Notes: generated by a model not told the origin, from the letters alone. Positions 7,850 to 16,806 are shown, numbered from the stretch's first letter. The stretch: DNA of 64,000 nt from Leptospiraceae bacterium (GCA_022402465.1 JAKRSH010000034.1:78627-142626), one strand, 5' to 3'. Numbers and translations are program-made.

Positions 7850-9079
7850 CTAAGATTTCTGAAGAGTTGAATTCTCTTCTAAGGCTCGAGTAAGTTCTAA
7901 AATATAGCTATCCAAATACATCACAGCTTGAGATTTCCATTGGAAGATGCCATTCTCATAATAAGCTAATTTCCTATTGGACCATGCTTTAAGTTTCAGA
8001 TCGATAATGCTTTTAACTTGTTCAGCTTGGTTCCATAGGAAACTTTCAATTTGTATGGGTGCAAAGATTCTAAATAAAGATAAAAAGAGTTCTGTAGCAT
8101 AATCAGCTGCTTCTTGTTTGGTGATTGTAGGATCCTTTGTATATGCTTCTAGATTACGTGCATTTCCATAGCGAGAATGACCATCATAGCCGTGAGCACC
8201 AGGTCCCAAACCTAGATAGGGTTCCATCATCCAATAACGAAGATTATGCCTAGACCTATGTCCAGGAAGGCAGTAATTCGATACCTCATACCATTCATAA
8301 CCTTTGGAATTCATAATGGTTGGAAGCGATTCTAATATTTTAATTTGTAAGTCTTCTTCGGGTTGAATTTTCTTTCCTTCTCGGACCTGTCTTGAGTATT
8401 CTGTTCCTTTTTCTAAAGTAAGAGAATACATGCTGATGTGAGTTGGTCTGAAGCTTAGTAGAAAATCAAGATCAGAATAAAATTCTTCTTCTTTTTGACC
8501 TGGAAATCCATAGATAAGATCATAGCCCGTTTCGCTTATTCCTGATGAGGCAAGAATCTTAGGAGCATTTTTATACTGATCGGGATCATAGTATCTTCCT
8601 ACATATTGAAGGTACTTAGGGTTTCTAGATTGGTATCCCATGTTGATTCTAGTAAATCCAAGTTTTTGCCAAGCTTTAACATTATCTTCTGTTACATCTT
8701 CAGGATTCGCTTCTAAGGTCATTTCCAAATCATGACTAAGCTTTAAATTTGTTTTGAGAAAATGAATGAAGTCATCTAAGTATAAGAGATCCATACGTGA
8801 AGGTGTTCCACCGCCAAAGAAAATTGTATCATAGATATAAGAATGCCAATATTGATTTTCAGCTAAGCGAGTTTGTAATTCTTGCTTGTATGTTTGGAAA
8901 ATATTTTTTTCCACTAGGGAAGGCTTTATACCAGATCCTATGGAGTAAAAATCGCAATAGGAGCATTTTTGTATACAGAATGGAAAATGAATATAAACTC
9001 CAGAATAGCCTTTTCTTTTTTGGATGATTTTTGTTTGTTCTAAGAAAATCTGGGAATTGGATGAATACTTATCTTGCAT
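7850..9079 (-). CDS. hemW: HemW-like radical SAM protein (coproporphyrinogen oxidase family)
   Basis: A 409-residue radical SAM enzyme with the cluster motif CIQKCSYCDF (Cys35, Cys39, Cys42) followed by FFGGGTPSRM, which binds SAM. Later blocks (LEANPEDVT, RINMGYQSRN, YDLIYGFPGQ, RHNLRYWMMEPYLGLGPGAH) match HemW/HemN-like proteins. As in HemW, the Cys after CxxxCxxC is replaced by Phe/Asp, whereas true HemN oxidases carry a fourth Cys. HemW is a heme chaperone rather than an oxidase; I infer that role. Its ATG overlaps that of the divergent gene at 9078. Confidence 0.88.
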   Translation of the reverse strand: MQDKYSSNSQIFLEQTKIIQKRKGYSGVYIHFPFCIQKCSYCDFYSIGSGIKPSLVEKNIFQTYKQELQTRLAENQYWHSYIYDTIFFGGGTPSRMDLLYLDDFIHFLKTNLKLSHDLEMTLEANPEDVTEDNVKAWQKLGFTRINMGYQSRNPKYLQYVGRYYDPDQYKNAPKILASSGISETGYDLIYGFPGQKEEEFYSDLDFLLSFRPTHISMYSLTLEKGTEYSRQVREGKKIQPEEDLQIKILESLPTIMNSKGYEWYEVSNYCLPGHRSRHNLRYWMMEPYLGLGPGAHGYDGHSRYGNARNLEAYTKDPTITKQEAADYATELFLSLFRIFAPIQIESFLWNQAEQVKSIIDLKLKAWSNRKLAYYENGIFQWKSQAVMYLDSYILELTRALEENSTLQKS

Positions 9080-9554
9080 GAGAGCTTTTCTTTTGATTCT
9101 ATTATCATATTTGATTCTGTCAATGAGTCTTCTTGGAAATCCATCCTATAAACCTGAAGTGGATAGAGGGATTCGTAAGATGGAAAATTTTTCCTTTTTA
9201 GGCTGTGACTTTCAGATTCCTGAGGAAGCCTATTTAAATTATGGAGAAGGACAGAAGAAAAATCTACGGGTCTATCCCAAATTTGAAGATCGTTTTTTTT
9301 TGGTCTTTCGTGAGCTTTCTCGCGTTCTGAAAGAAGAGGAAATTCAGGAGATTTTGCCAAAGGAAGCTAAACCTGTCCAAATCGGGAAAATTTTCTTCCA
9401 AAAAGAAGAATATCATACAGATAGAAATGATCTTGTGCAAATCAGCTTTCTACTCAATGAATCAAAGATTTTAATCAGAGTCTTTCTGCGTAAGGAAGAA
9501 GAATCATTAATTGCAAGCTTTCTCAACTTACAATGGATTTCTACTTGTCGATAG
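9078..9554 (+). CDS. Exported protein of unknown function
   Basis: I do not recognise this 158-residue protein. With the ATG at 9078 it begins MRAFLLILLSYLILSMSLLG, a signal peptide with likely cleavage before NPSYKPEVD. The mature part is rich in charged residues with alternating beta-type segments and one cysteine pair far apart (GCDF and the terminal ISTCR). The start codon shares two bases with the divergent hemW ATG (CATG at 9077-9080), so one of the two starts may really lie elsewhere; an in-frame ATG also exists at 9024 but would overlap hemW more. The stop is 27 bases before tRNA-Met on the same strand. Confidence 0.6.
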   Translation: MRAFLLILLSYLILSMSLLGNPSYKPEVDRGIRKMENFSFLGCDFQIPEEAYLNYGEGQKKNLRVYPKFEDRFFLVFRELSRVLKEEEIQEILPKEAKPVQIGKIFFQKEEYHTDRNDLVQISFLLNESKILIRVFLRKEEESLIASFLNLQWISTCR

Positions 9555-9581
9555 TGGTAGAAAAAAAAAACTGGAGTCTCG

Positions 9582-9655
9582 GGGCCTATAGCTCAGTTGG
9601 TTAGAGCAGCAGACTCATAATCTGCGGGTCGAAGGTTCGAGCCCTTCTGGGCCCA
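9582..9655 (+). tRNA. tRNA-Met (anticodon CAT)
   Basis: Cloverleaf with acceptor GGGCCTA against TGGGCCC, D arm TAGCTCAGTTGGTTAGAGC, anticodon arm CAGACTCATAATCTG with CAT, and T loop TTCGAGC. CCA is not encoded (ACGAAA follows). The first pair is G-C, so it is not an initiator type by the mismatch rule; an elongator Met or a lysidine-type Ile tRNA is possible. Confidence 0.93.
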
Positions 9656-9683
9656 CGAAATTTCTTAAGAGAGTCTAAACATT

Positions 9684-10259
9684 GTGGATTATCTAGAGGT
9701 CAGTATATCGGATATATCTCTCACTAATGTTGGTTTCGCTGTTTTTCTGAAAGCAAAAGAATCCAAGGAAGAGAGAGTTGTGCCTATTTTTATTGGTCCC
9801 TTAGAAACTCACTCTATCACATCTGTGATTGATGGAACCAAACCACCAAGACCTATGTCTCATGACCTTATGCTTTATATGGTTACAGCATTAGGTGCTG
9901 CAGTGATTAAAGTTGCCATTGAAGAAATCCTGGATAATACTTTTTATGCAAAGGTTTCACTTAGAAAAGATGAAGAAATTATTGTATTAGATGCAAGACC
10001 ATCTGATTCCATAGCTCTTGCCCTGCGTGCCAATGCTCCTATTTATGTTGCTCAGGCAGTATTCCAAGAAGCTGGCATCCTAATGAACTCTGAAGAGATC
10101 CAAGGGCAATCCGTTACGGCTGACAAGAAACCTGCCTCTCTACCCAAGACCCAATTGCAGATTTTAGAAGATACACTTGAAAGCGCCCTTAGAACAGAAG
10201 ATTATGAAACCGCTGCCAAAATTCGAGATCAAATTAAGAAATTAATTGAAAACGGCTAA
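9684..10259 (+). CDS. Bifunctional nuclease (BFN/DUF151) domain protein with UvrB/C-like tail
   Basis: A 191-residue protein beginning with a GTG at 9684. Residues 1-135 form a BFN (DUF151) domain: VFLKAKESKEERVVPIFIGP, then 'PPRPMSHDLM' and 'VLDARPSDSIALALRANAPI', the standard blocks. Residues about 152-190 (LQILEDTLESALRTEDYETA, then AKIRDQIKKL) form a UvrB/UvrC motif, a helical hairpin used for protein-protein contacts. Plant and some bacterial BFN proteins have been reported as nucleases; the bacterial role is not settled. It lies 28 bases after tRNA-Met. Confidence 0.9.
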   Translation: MDYLEVSISDISLTNVGFAVFLKAKESKEERVVPIFIGPLETHSITSVIDGTKPPRPMSHDLMLYMVTALGAAVIKVAIEEILDNTFYAKVSLRKDEEIIVLDARPSDSIALALRANAPIYVAQAVFQEAGILMNSEEIQGQSVTADKKPASLPKTQLQILEDTLESALRTEDYETAAKIRDQIKKLIENG

Positions 10260-10342
10260 GAATTTCCTCTTTCCTTTAGAAACGAGTTGCTAAAATTATT
10301 TCATTCTTAAATAATAGTAATACTAATTTTTAGAGGAATGTT

Positions 10343-10705
10343 ATGGAAATGGAAAAAATCTTAATGGATTTAGTGAATGCAAGCATTGCTGTATTCAAAT
10401 CTGGCGAAGGGAAGTTGAAATCAGCTGTAACTGATTTAGAAAAACTTTACGAAGAATTAAAATTGAAGGGTGCATCTGAAACTTCAGAAGATGCGCAAAA
10501 GCTACGTGACTTGCTGAATAAGACAGTTGCTGATTCTAAATCTGCAATCAACCAAGCAAATGCTAGCTATGAAGAAGTTTTGACAAAAGTTAAAGACAAC
10601 TATACAAATCTTTCTGCTCAAATAGAGACTATGGTACCTGCTCAAGTGAAGGAAACCGTTCAGAAAGGAATCGATGAACTAAACAAACTTATTAAAAAAG
10701 GTTAA
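10343..10705 (+). CDS. Phasin-like coiled-coil protein
   Basis: A 120-residue, nearly all-helical protein without cysteines or a signal peptide. Amphipathic heptads run through most of its length, and the pattern ILMDLVNASIAVFKSGEGKL plus a C-terminal VKETVQKGIDELNKLIKKG resembles the phasin-related family (PhaI/PhaF N-terminal type) that coats polyhydroxyalkanoate granules. A PhaR-like regulator lies at 26183, but no PHA synthase is in the window. It is monocistronic: its own RBS (AGAGGAATGTT) and a strong terminator 12 bases after the stop. A general coiled-coil role is the alternative. Confidence 0.65.
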   Translation: MEMEKILMDLVNASIAVFKSGEGKLKSAVTDLEKLYEELKLKGASETSEDAQKLRDLLNKTVADSKSAINQANASYEEVLTKVKDNYTNLSAQIETMVPAQVKETVQKGIDELNKLIKKG

Positions 10706-10716
10706 TTGATTTAAAT

Positions 10717-10752
10717 ATCCTTCCCTTAGACGCATAGGGGGAGGATTTTTTA
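10717..10752 (+). terminator. Rho-independent terminator of the phasin-like gene
   Basis: A hairpin with arms ATCCTTCCC and GGGGGAGGAT around TTAGACGCATA is followed by a run of six T. It begins 12 bases after the stop codon at 10705. Confidence 0.85.
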
Positions 10753-10819
10753 TGTACACACAACTTTTGGTTTTGCCTCCTTATCCAATTTCAATCAGTA
10801 TGCATTTATAGAGTTATTT

Positions 10820-12139
10820 ATGAATAGAAACACTTTGATTTTATTTCTCATAGTATTTGGTGACATGATGGGCTTCTCAGTCATCTTTCCTCTTTTTCCA
10901 GAAACAATACGCCATTATATACAATTAGGCAATGATCCAATTTTTATTGGCATCTATCGATTAGCGGAGTCCTTAGCAGAAGATAAGGATAATGTATTTT
11001 TAATAGTTTTGTTTGGTGGGATTCTCGGTTCGATTTACTCTATCCTGCAATTTATTTTTTCTCCTGTTTGGGGAAAGCTTTCTGATAAAATTGGAAGAAA
11101 ACCAATCCTACTTTTTACGAGCCTTGGAAATCTAATGGGCTATGTTATTTGGCTTTTTTCAGCTAGTTTTACTGGATTTGTTCTGTCTCGTATTATAACA
11201 GGTGCTATGGGAGGAAATATATCCGTCGCAAGTGCTTCTATGGCAGACTCTACATCTATCAAAGACAGAGCAAAAGGTATGGGTATGATAGGTGCAGGTA
11301 TTGGTCTTGGTTTTGTTTTTGGTCCTTTTCTTGGTGGACTTTTAAGTAGTTCTGAATTGCCTCAAATTTTTCCAAGCCTTAGTCAGATTTCCTTTACTAT
11401 TTTTTCAACATCAGCTTGCATATCCCTTCTGATAGCTCTTTTCACTTTGATTTTGGTAATTGTATTTTATAAAGAAACTCTACCTAAACTCAATGGAAAG
11501 CTTACAGATAGTGACCAAGCGAGTGAAGTAAATGAAAAATCGATTCATCCTATCTTTGATATGTTCTCTACAAGATTTAGAACATTATTTTCAATTTCTT
11601 TTATATATCTATTGTTTATATTTTCATTTTCTGGATTTGAATTTTGCTTAAACTTTTTTCTAAATACTGAATTTGAGTTCACGCCCAAACAAATCGGTTT
11701 AACTTTTTTGTACATCGGTAGTATTTTAATCTTCATACAAGGTGGAGTTGTAAGAAGACTTTCGGGCAAGGTTGCAGAAGTAAAGATAGCTATAGCCGGA
11801 ACGGTATTCCTAATTATTGGATATTTAGGTTTGGATATTTTTACTTTAAATGCTGCCTTACTTTTTGTATTTCTCGGATTCTTGGCTGTGGGCTCTGCAC
11901 TCTTACACCCAAGTCTTTCTTCTATTGCCTCACTTAGATCTAGTGCCAATCACCAAGGAAGAAGTCTTGGAATCTTTAGAGCCTTTGGTTCTCTTGCACG
12001 TGCATTTGCACCAATAAGTTTTGCATTCATTTATTTCCAAAAGGGACCCTATCTAGTTTTTGCAGTATGTATAGGTTTTTCTCTTCTCTTTGGCATGCTT
12101 CTCTTAGTGATTCGCGAGCACAAAAGAGAAACCTTGTAA
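10820..12139 (+). CDS. MFS transporter (TCR/Tet-type efflux)
   Basis: A 439-residue protein with about twelve hydrophobic segments. The loop after helix 2 carries motif A as GKLSDKIGRKPILL, and the helix 5 region GMIGAGIGLGFVFGPFLGG is motif C of drug:proton antiporters. It begins FLIVFGDMMGFSVIFPLFPE, as in Tet-like exporters. An extra segment (residues about 35-65) widens the first periplasmic loop, and there is the usual central cytoplasmic loop around residue 235. The substrate cannot be read from sequence. It ends 26 bases before the convergent prmC stop. Confidence 0.9.
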   Translation: MNRNTLILFLIVFGDMMGFSVIFPLFPETIRHYIQLGNDPIFIGIYRLAESLAEDKDNVFLIVLFGGILGSIYSILQFIFSPVWGKLSDKIGRKPILLFTSLGNLMGYVIWLFSASFTGFVLSRIITGAMGGNISVASASMADSTSIKDRAKGMGMIGAGIGLGFVFGPFLGGLLSSSELPQIFPSLSQISFTIFSTSACISLLIALFTLILVIVFYKETLPKLNGKLTDSDQASEVNEKSIHPIFDMFSTRFRTLFSISFIYLLFIFSFSGFEFCLNFFLNTEFEFTPKQIGLTFLYIGSILIFIQGGVVRRLSGKVAEVKIAIAGTVFLIIGYLGLDIFTLNAALLFVFLGFLAVGSALLHPSLSSIASLRSSANHQGRSLGIFRAFGSLARAFAPISFAFIYFQKGPYLVFAVCIGFSLLFGMLLLVIREHKRETL

Positions 12140-12165
12140 TTGAATCGTATCAATCAGAAGTCTAG

Positions 12166-13023
12166 TTACTTTTGAAAAATTACAAATCTATCTTTATTAG
12201 AAAGATCTTTCTGAATTGTTGCTTGGAATCCTAGACCCTCTCCCATTTGTAATAAGTCTTTTGCCTTATCCGGGTGGGTTTCTAATATCATTCTTCCACC
12301 AGACTTTAGATTTTTAAAAGCTCCCATAAGTAAGCTTTGGTGCATTTGCATAAAATCATCTGCAACTAAGGCAAGTCTTGGTTCCTTCCTTACTTCTTCA
12401 CTTAACAGAGATTCTTCTTCTGGAAGCACATATGGAGGATTCGCAAAAATATAATCCAATTCTTGCATTCCTTCCCAAGCATTCCAGAAATCTGATTCTA
12501 TAAAATTTTTGTCATTAAAGGGAAGGTGAGGCAAAACATTTTTAAAATTTTCTTTAGCTACTTCTATTGCGGTTGGTGAAATATCCAAGTAGAAGATAGT
12601 TCCATTTACTCTTGCTTTCTGGATGGATATTCCTATACAACCTGAACCACAGCAAAGATCTAGGGCAAGGAAAGAATCTTCGGCTTTGATCCAGTTTTTA
12701 ATAACATGATCTACTAGTTCTTCTGTTTCAGGACGAGGTATGAGAACAGATTCATTTACTATAAATAATGATTTGTAGAAATCTTTTTTACCTAAGAGGT
12801 ATGCTGTTGGAATTCTTTCTGAGCGCTGAATAATGTAATTTCGGTAAAGATCTTTTTGAATTGTTGTTAAGGGCATATCAAATTTTGCATAAAGTTGAAT
12901 GCGGCTTAATTTTAAAATATGTGCAATAAGAATTTCTGCTTCTAGTCGTGCAGATGGGATTCCTTTCTTGTCTAGAAATTCCGTAGATTTCTTAATGAAG
13001 TAAAGTAGTGTGTTCTCGTCCAA
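12166..13023 (-). CDS. prmC: Peptide chain release factor N5-glutamine methyltransferase
   Basis: A 285-residue protein of the PrmC/HemK type. The N-terminal helical domain (residues 1-80) is followed by a linker with GKKDFYKSLFIVNESVLIPR and PETEELVD, then the Rossmann methyltransferase core with ALDLCCGSGCIGISI (SAM binding) and the catalytic ANPPYV motif. It methylates the GGQ glutamine of RF1/RF2. Its start is only 19 bases beyond tRNA-Arg(CCT) on the same strand, so it likely belongs to the transcript of the cNMP-binding genes and that tRNA. prfA is not adjacent, which differs from many bacteria. Confidence 0.95.
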   Translation of the reverse strand: MDENTLLYFIKKSTEFLDKKGIPSARLEAEILIAHILKLSRIQLYAKFDMPLTTIQKDLYRNYIIQRSERIPTAYLLGKKDFYKSLFIVNESVLIPRPETEELVDHVIKNWIKAEDSFLALDLCCGSGCIGISIQKARVNGTIFYLDISPTAIEVAKENFKNVLPHLPFNDKNFIESDFWNAWEGMQELDYIFANPPYVLPEEESLLSEEVRKEPRLALVADDFMQMHQSLLMGAFKNLKSGGRMILETHPDKAKDLLQMGEGLGFQATIQKDLSNKDRFVIFQK

Positions 13024-13042
13024 TTGTGGTGTAATTCAAAAT

Positions 13043-13115
13043 TGCCCCCTACAGGATTCGAACCTGTCCGCATAGTTTAGGAAACTAATGCTCTATCCAC
13101 CTGAGCTAAGGGAGC
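13043..13115 (-). tRNA. tRNA-Arg (anticodon CCT)
   Basis: Minus-strand cloverleaf: acceptor GCTCCCT against AGGGGGC with discriminator A, D arm TAGCTCAGGTGGATAGAGC, anticodon loop TTCCTAA and T loop TTCGAATC. The outermost anticodon-stem pair is a T-T mismatch. CCA is not encoded. Its first base directly follows the stop codon of the gene upstream (stop at 13116-13118), and prmC begins 19 bases beyond its 3' end. Confidence 0.92.
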
Positions 13116-13760
13116 TTAGTTTGGTTTTCTCTTCTGATTTACGATTCTTTGAAAGTCGTTGATATTGTGAATAATTATTTTGTCGGAATATAAATCGATT
13201 TTTCCATTTTTAACATATTGATTGAGAACTTTCTGCACTTCACCCACAGGTTGAGCACACCAATTGGCGACATCTTCAACTGTGGTATTAAGTATCACTT
13301 CATGGAAGGTATCTGAATTGGAATTCTTTTCGTGTAACATAAGAAATACATCAGCTACCTTGCCAAGTATATCATCCATTAAAAGTATCATTAGCCTTCG
13401 TTTCGCATCATAGATTCGAATAGAAAAAATATTCAATAACTTCATCGCAAGAGCTGGGTTCTTGGTCATAAGCATTTCGAAATTCGCTCTGTTGAAGTTC
13501 AATGCTTTAACTTCTGTTACCGCTATTGCTGTGGCTGATCTAGGTTGTTCTTCTAGTATAGCCATTTCACCTAGAATATCACCAGATTCTAAAACATCTA
13601 AGGTCTTGATAGATGAACCTACGGTTTTGGTGATTTTTACCTTTCCTTCTTTGATTAAATAGAAGTCGTTCCCTGGTTCATATTCGCAGAATAAAATTTC
13701 ATTGGGTTGGAATACTTTTCCAAATTTATCGAACATTGCCTCGAGCATTGCATCATTCAT
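13116..13760 (-). CDS. Crp/Fnr-type cyclic-nucleotide-binding regulator
   Basis: A 214-residue protein. Residues about 10-115 form a cNMP-binding beta roll ([31 protein letters not shown], a phosphate-binding cassette with the GEMAIL and RSAT signatures). A long dimer helix follows, then a C-terminal segment ([20 protein letters not shown]) in the place of the Crp winged helix; its helix-turn-helix is recognisable but not strong, so DNA binding is likely and not certain. Its ATG shares one base with the stop of the cNMP/TPR gene upstream (TAATG), a tightly coupled pair. Confidence 0.82.
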   Translation of the reverse strand: MNDAMLEAMFDKFGKVFQPNEILFCEYEPGNDFYLIKEGKVKITKTVGSSIKTLDVLESGDILGEMAILEEQPRSATAIAVTEVKALNFNRANFEMLMTKNPALAMKLLNIFSIRIYDAKRRLMILLMDDILGKVADVFLMLHEKNSNSDTFHEVILNTTVEDVANWCAQPVGEVQKVLNQYVKNGKIDLYSDKIIIHNINDFQRIVNQKRKPN

Positions 13761-14812
13761 TAAGCAAGTTCCTTCATCTTAGCTTTAGCTTTACTGGTCA
13801 TAGTATCATCAGCAGGGGAAAGCAGAGTAACTTTATTGTAGAGAGTTTTTGCTTTCTCCTTTTCACCTAGATTCTCTGAACTCATAGCTAAGTGATAAAT
13901 ACATTCTTTGAGATATGAACCCTTGGGGTATTTCTTGATATAATTCGACATAGATGAAAATGACTCATCAAAGGCTTCTTTCTTAAACTTAACAAGACCT
14001 AAATGAAATACAGCTTTCTCAACAGCCTTTTCATCTTCCTGGGTTGTACTATCCTCCCTGCTTGCCAAGGCTTGGAACAATTTTCCCGCTTCGTCTAATT
14101 GATTTGCATTCATTAAAGTCTGGGCTTTTTGGAAAATTCCAGGAATAGAGTTCGGATCAAGGGCTGCACTCGCATCTAACTTGGGTTGTGTGGCAGGTGC
14201 TTTCAGCATTTCTTCTAATTTGCTTGGACCATTGCCTTCTTGTTGGTAGGTCAAAGGTTGAATGTTAACTGGATAAGGAGAATGCTTAGAAGATGCATCA
14301 TATAATTCCTGGGCTCTCTTTACATAGGCACCGCTTGGATAGTGTTTGATATATTGCTGGAAGGCATAAGCTGCATGGTCATAGTTTCCATTCTTATAGA
14401 AAACTTCTGCAACATTCATGAGCTCATAGGAAGCATTCCTTGCTTCCCCTTGGCCTAAGATTTCTCTGAGTTGTCTATGAACTTGGCGAAGTTGACTGGA
14501 GAAAACTTTTAACATTTTAATGATAAGATGGGTCTTGTTGGATACAAATTTCTCAAATTCATTGATTCGAAAAACAAGTACTGAAGCATCACCAACAATT
14601 TGCGCAGTCTCTTCTCTTGGGTATCTACCTAGAGCAGATTTTACTCCAAAAAATTCACCAAGTCGAACATCTTCTTTGAGTTCATTGCCGTTAACACTTG
14701 TAAATGTAAGAATAACACGCCCTTTCTGGAGGACATAGATATCTTCTGCCTTATCTTTTTCAAAATAAACAATTGATCCACTTTTATAATTTCTAACGAT
14801 AGGGCCTGACAA
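13760..14812 (-). CDS. cNMP-binding domain protein with TPR-like repeats
   Basis: A 350-residue protein. Residues 1-115 are a cNMP-binding beta roll ([33 protein letters not shown]), but there is no DNA-binding domain. Instead there are helical repeats: residues about 130-170 ([20 protein letters not shown]) and about 225-345 with three more TPR-like units ([40 protein letters not shown]). This looks like an adaptor that responds to cAMP or a similar ligand and binds a partner protein. It directly precedes a Crp-like gene; both may sense the same nucleotide. The linker around residues 175-215 is Pro/Gln-rich and probably disordered. Confidence 0.82.
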   Translation of the reverse strand: MSGPIVRNYKSGSIVYFEKDKAEDIYVLQKGRVILTFTSVNGNELKEDVRLGEFFGVKSALGRYPREETAQIVGDASVLVFRINEFEKFVSNKTHLIIKMLKVFSSQLRQVHRQLREILGQGEARNASYELMNVAEVFYKNGNYDHAAYAFQQYIKHYPSGAYVKRAQELYDASSKHSPYPVNIQPLTYQQEGNGPSKLEEMLKAPATQPKLDASAALDPNSIPGIFQKAQTLMNANQLDEAGKLFQALASREDSTTQEDEKAVEKAVFHLGLVKFKKEAFDESFSSMSNYIKKYPKGSYLKECIYHLAMSSENLGEKEKAKTLYNKVTLLSPADDTMTSKAKAKMKELA

Positions 14813-14832
14813 ATCTGTTCCTCTTAAACTAT

Positions 14833-16083
14833 TTATTCCACTAATGGCAAAAATGCCAAATCCTTTTTATAACCAAGTGAGGATTGTAGCTTTTTCATGA
14901 CATTTTTTGGAGATCCTAGGATTTGGAAATGTTCTGAATCTTTGTTGCCAAGATAAATCGTCTCAGAGACTACCTGAAGCTCTTGAAAGAGAGATTCCAG
15001 GCTTCCTTTCCCAAAGACAGGTTTACCATCTTTGACTAGTAGAACTATATCTCTAGGTTCTGAGAGCAAAAGGTTTTCATAAGGGTTCTCGGATTTCTTT
15101 TTTAGCAAGAAAAAATCAGCAGATTTTCCTACATCCACCGTTCCTAGGTTTTTTGACAATTGAAGGGACTTGGCTGCATTGGAAGTAACCATTTGGAATA
15201 GAATTTGAGCCGCATTTTTCTTATATTTTGTTTCTTGCAAAAGGGAGTGTGCTAGTTTCATTTCAGTAAGTATATTCTCAGAACCAGCCATTGCAAGATC
15301 GGTTCCCAATGAAATATTAACTTTAGCATCAATAAAAGATTCTATGTTTGTAGTCCTTCCAAAGATATGCAAGTTAGAACTTGGACACCATACCAAATTT
15401 GCATTAGCCTCTGCTATTTCTTTTGCTTCTTTGGTTCCAAATGGAAGGCAATGAACAAGAACAGAAAATTCACCGAGTGCATTTTGTTTCTTCAAGCTTT
15501 CGAAAGATCTTTGGGATTCTTCATCAAAGCCTTCGCCAAGGTGAGTTACAAATGGGATTTTTTTTTGTTTGGCTAAACTGTATTCAATCTCAGCCCCATC
15601 ACCCCAACCTAAACTATACGAGCAAATAGAATGCGATAAAGTATAATCCTTCACTAAGCGAACCAACAAACCATCTATTTGTGATCGATTCACGAAATGA
15701 GGAATATGATCCATAACAGTAGTTGTTGCACCAAGAAGATTGCGGTATGCTCCAAGTTGGTACAAATCACTGATATCTAGAGTCTGTCTTTCTGAAAAAA
15801 CCAAAGAAGATTTTAATTCATTGTCCCATGAAAGCCAATTGTTGTATTTTACCTTGCCACCCACTCTTGGCGAATAGGAGGCAATCATATGATCATGACT
15901 ATTGATTAGAGCAGGGTAGAGAAATAAATCTCTTGCATCAAAGAGGGCTACATCAGAATTACTAAGTTCATCTTGTATGCTATCGAATTTACCGTTTTTT
16001 ATAAAAATATTTTTCTTGAATGAACCTTCCATTCCGACAAGGTCTGCGTTTTGAATTTCCCAATTCACAAAATTATTATCCAT
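14833..16083 (-). CDS. Amidohydrolase-superfamily metal-dependent hydrolase
   Basis: A 416-residue protein of the chlorohydrolase/cytosine-deaminase type. Metal ligands are visible: NSHDHM (His-x-His), VTHLGEG, LVHCLPFG and GTDLAMAGSENI (catalytic Asp). The C-terminal VDVGKSADFFLLKKKS completes the composite beta domain. An aminohydrolase acting on a purine or related base is likely; the substrate cannot be fixed. Its start overlaps the end of the LysM gene by 8 bases. The residue after the first HxH (ASYSPRVGGKV) lacks the usual guanine- or adenosine-deaminase pattern. Confidence 0.87.
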   Translation of the reverse strand: MDNNFVNWEIQNADLVGMEGSFKKNIFIKNGKFDSIQDELSNSDVALFDARDLFLYPALINSHDHMIASYSPRVGGKVKYNNWLSWDNELKSSLVFSERQTLDISDLYQLGAYRNLLGATTTVMDHIPHFVNRSQIDGLLVRLVKDYTLSHSICSYSLGWGDGAEIEYSLAKQKKIPFVTHLGEGFDEESQRSFESLKKQNALGEFSVLVHCLPFGTKEAKEIAEANANLVWCPSSNLHIFGRTTNIESFIDAKVNISLGTDLAMAGSENILTEMKLAHSLLQETKYKKNAAQILFQMVTSNAAKSLQLSKNLGTVDVGKSADFFLLKKKSENPYENLLLSEPRDIVLLVKDGKPVFGKGSLESLFQELQVVSETIYLGNKDSEHFQILGSPKNVMKKLQSSLGYKKDLAFLPLVE

Positions 16084-16720
16084 TCCGAATCACTTCCATT
16101 GGATTCAATGGCTTATCCTTATTTGAGATTTGAAAATAAAGTCCTTTTTCCTTGGAAATATTTCCAATTCGATTTCCTCTTGAAACAGTTTGACCTTCAA
16201 TAACAAGCACTTTGGAAAGATTCCCATAAATAGAATAAAAGCCACCATAGTGTTGCATAATAATATAGTTACCATAGCCATCCATGTAATCTATTGCAAC
16301 AACCTTTCCTGAGTCTATGCATAGGACATTTTCCGTTTGGGATGGATTATGGAAGAGTACACCCTTGTGAGGAGCATAGGATATACTAGAAAAATCTATT
16401 TTTACTTTTGATCTGGTTTCAAGTGGATATAGAAAATTTGTAGAAGTTTGCTTGGAAGTTTGACCTTGGCTTTTCGCTTGGATATCTTCTGAAGTCTTAA
16501 ATACTGGAATGCGCAAACTCTCACCCACAAATAAGCGAGGGTCTTTGATTTTTTTTTCATTCCATCGGTAGATGTCTTTGGTGCTTATTTTAAATTTTTG
16601 TGAGATAGAGAAGAGAGTATCCTTGGATTGGACTTTGTAGGATTGGAAATGGAGAATTTCTGCAATCAATCCTGTAAAGCTTAGGATAAAAAGAGTTATA
16701 AAAAGGAAGAAAGATTTCAT
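16076..16720 (-). CDS. LysM + degenerate M23 (LytM-like) exported protein
   Basis: A 214-residue protein with a signal peptide (residues 1-20) and a LysM domain at about residues 27-72 (YKVQSKDTLFSISQKFKIST, then DIYRWN). The C-terminal half follows the M23 fold (GKVVAIDYMDGYGNYIIMQH, FYSIYGNLSKVLVIEGQTVS, GNRIGNISKEKGLYFQI). The catalytic residues appear lost: the first motif reads HKGVLFHN rather than HxxxD, and the last reads GLYFQI instead of HLHFEI. It is probably a non-catalytic peptidoglycan-binding regulator, like EnvC or NlpD. It overlaps the downstream amidohydrolase gene. Confidence 0.85.
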   Translation of the reverse strand: MKSFFLFITLFILSFTGLIAEILHFQSYKVQSKDTLFSISQKFKISTKDIYRWNEKKIKDPRLFVGESLRIPVFKTSEDIQAKSQGQTSKQTSTNFLYPLETRSKVKIDFSSISYAPHKGVLFHNPSQTENVLCIDSGKVVAIDYMDGYGNYIIMQHYGGFYSIYGNLSKVLVIEGQTVSRGNRIGNISKEKGLYFQISNKDKPLNPMEVIRNG

Positions 16721-16767
16721 AAAACGTTCTTTCTTATTTTCGGATCAAAACTACCTCAGATATGAGA

Positions 16768-16806
16768 AACCCCCGCTTTTTTATGAAGAATCATCATAAA
16801 AAACGA
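16768..16806 (-). terminator. fusA terminator
   Basis: On the minus strand downstream of fusA a long hairpin pairs CCCTCGTTTTTTATGA with TCATAAAAAAGCGGGGG (one bulge and one G-T pair), ending in TTTCTC. The A/T part of the stem gives U-rich RNA. It separates fusA from the LysM gene. Confidence 0.7.
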
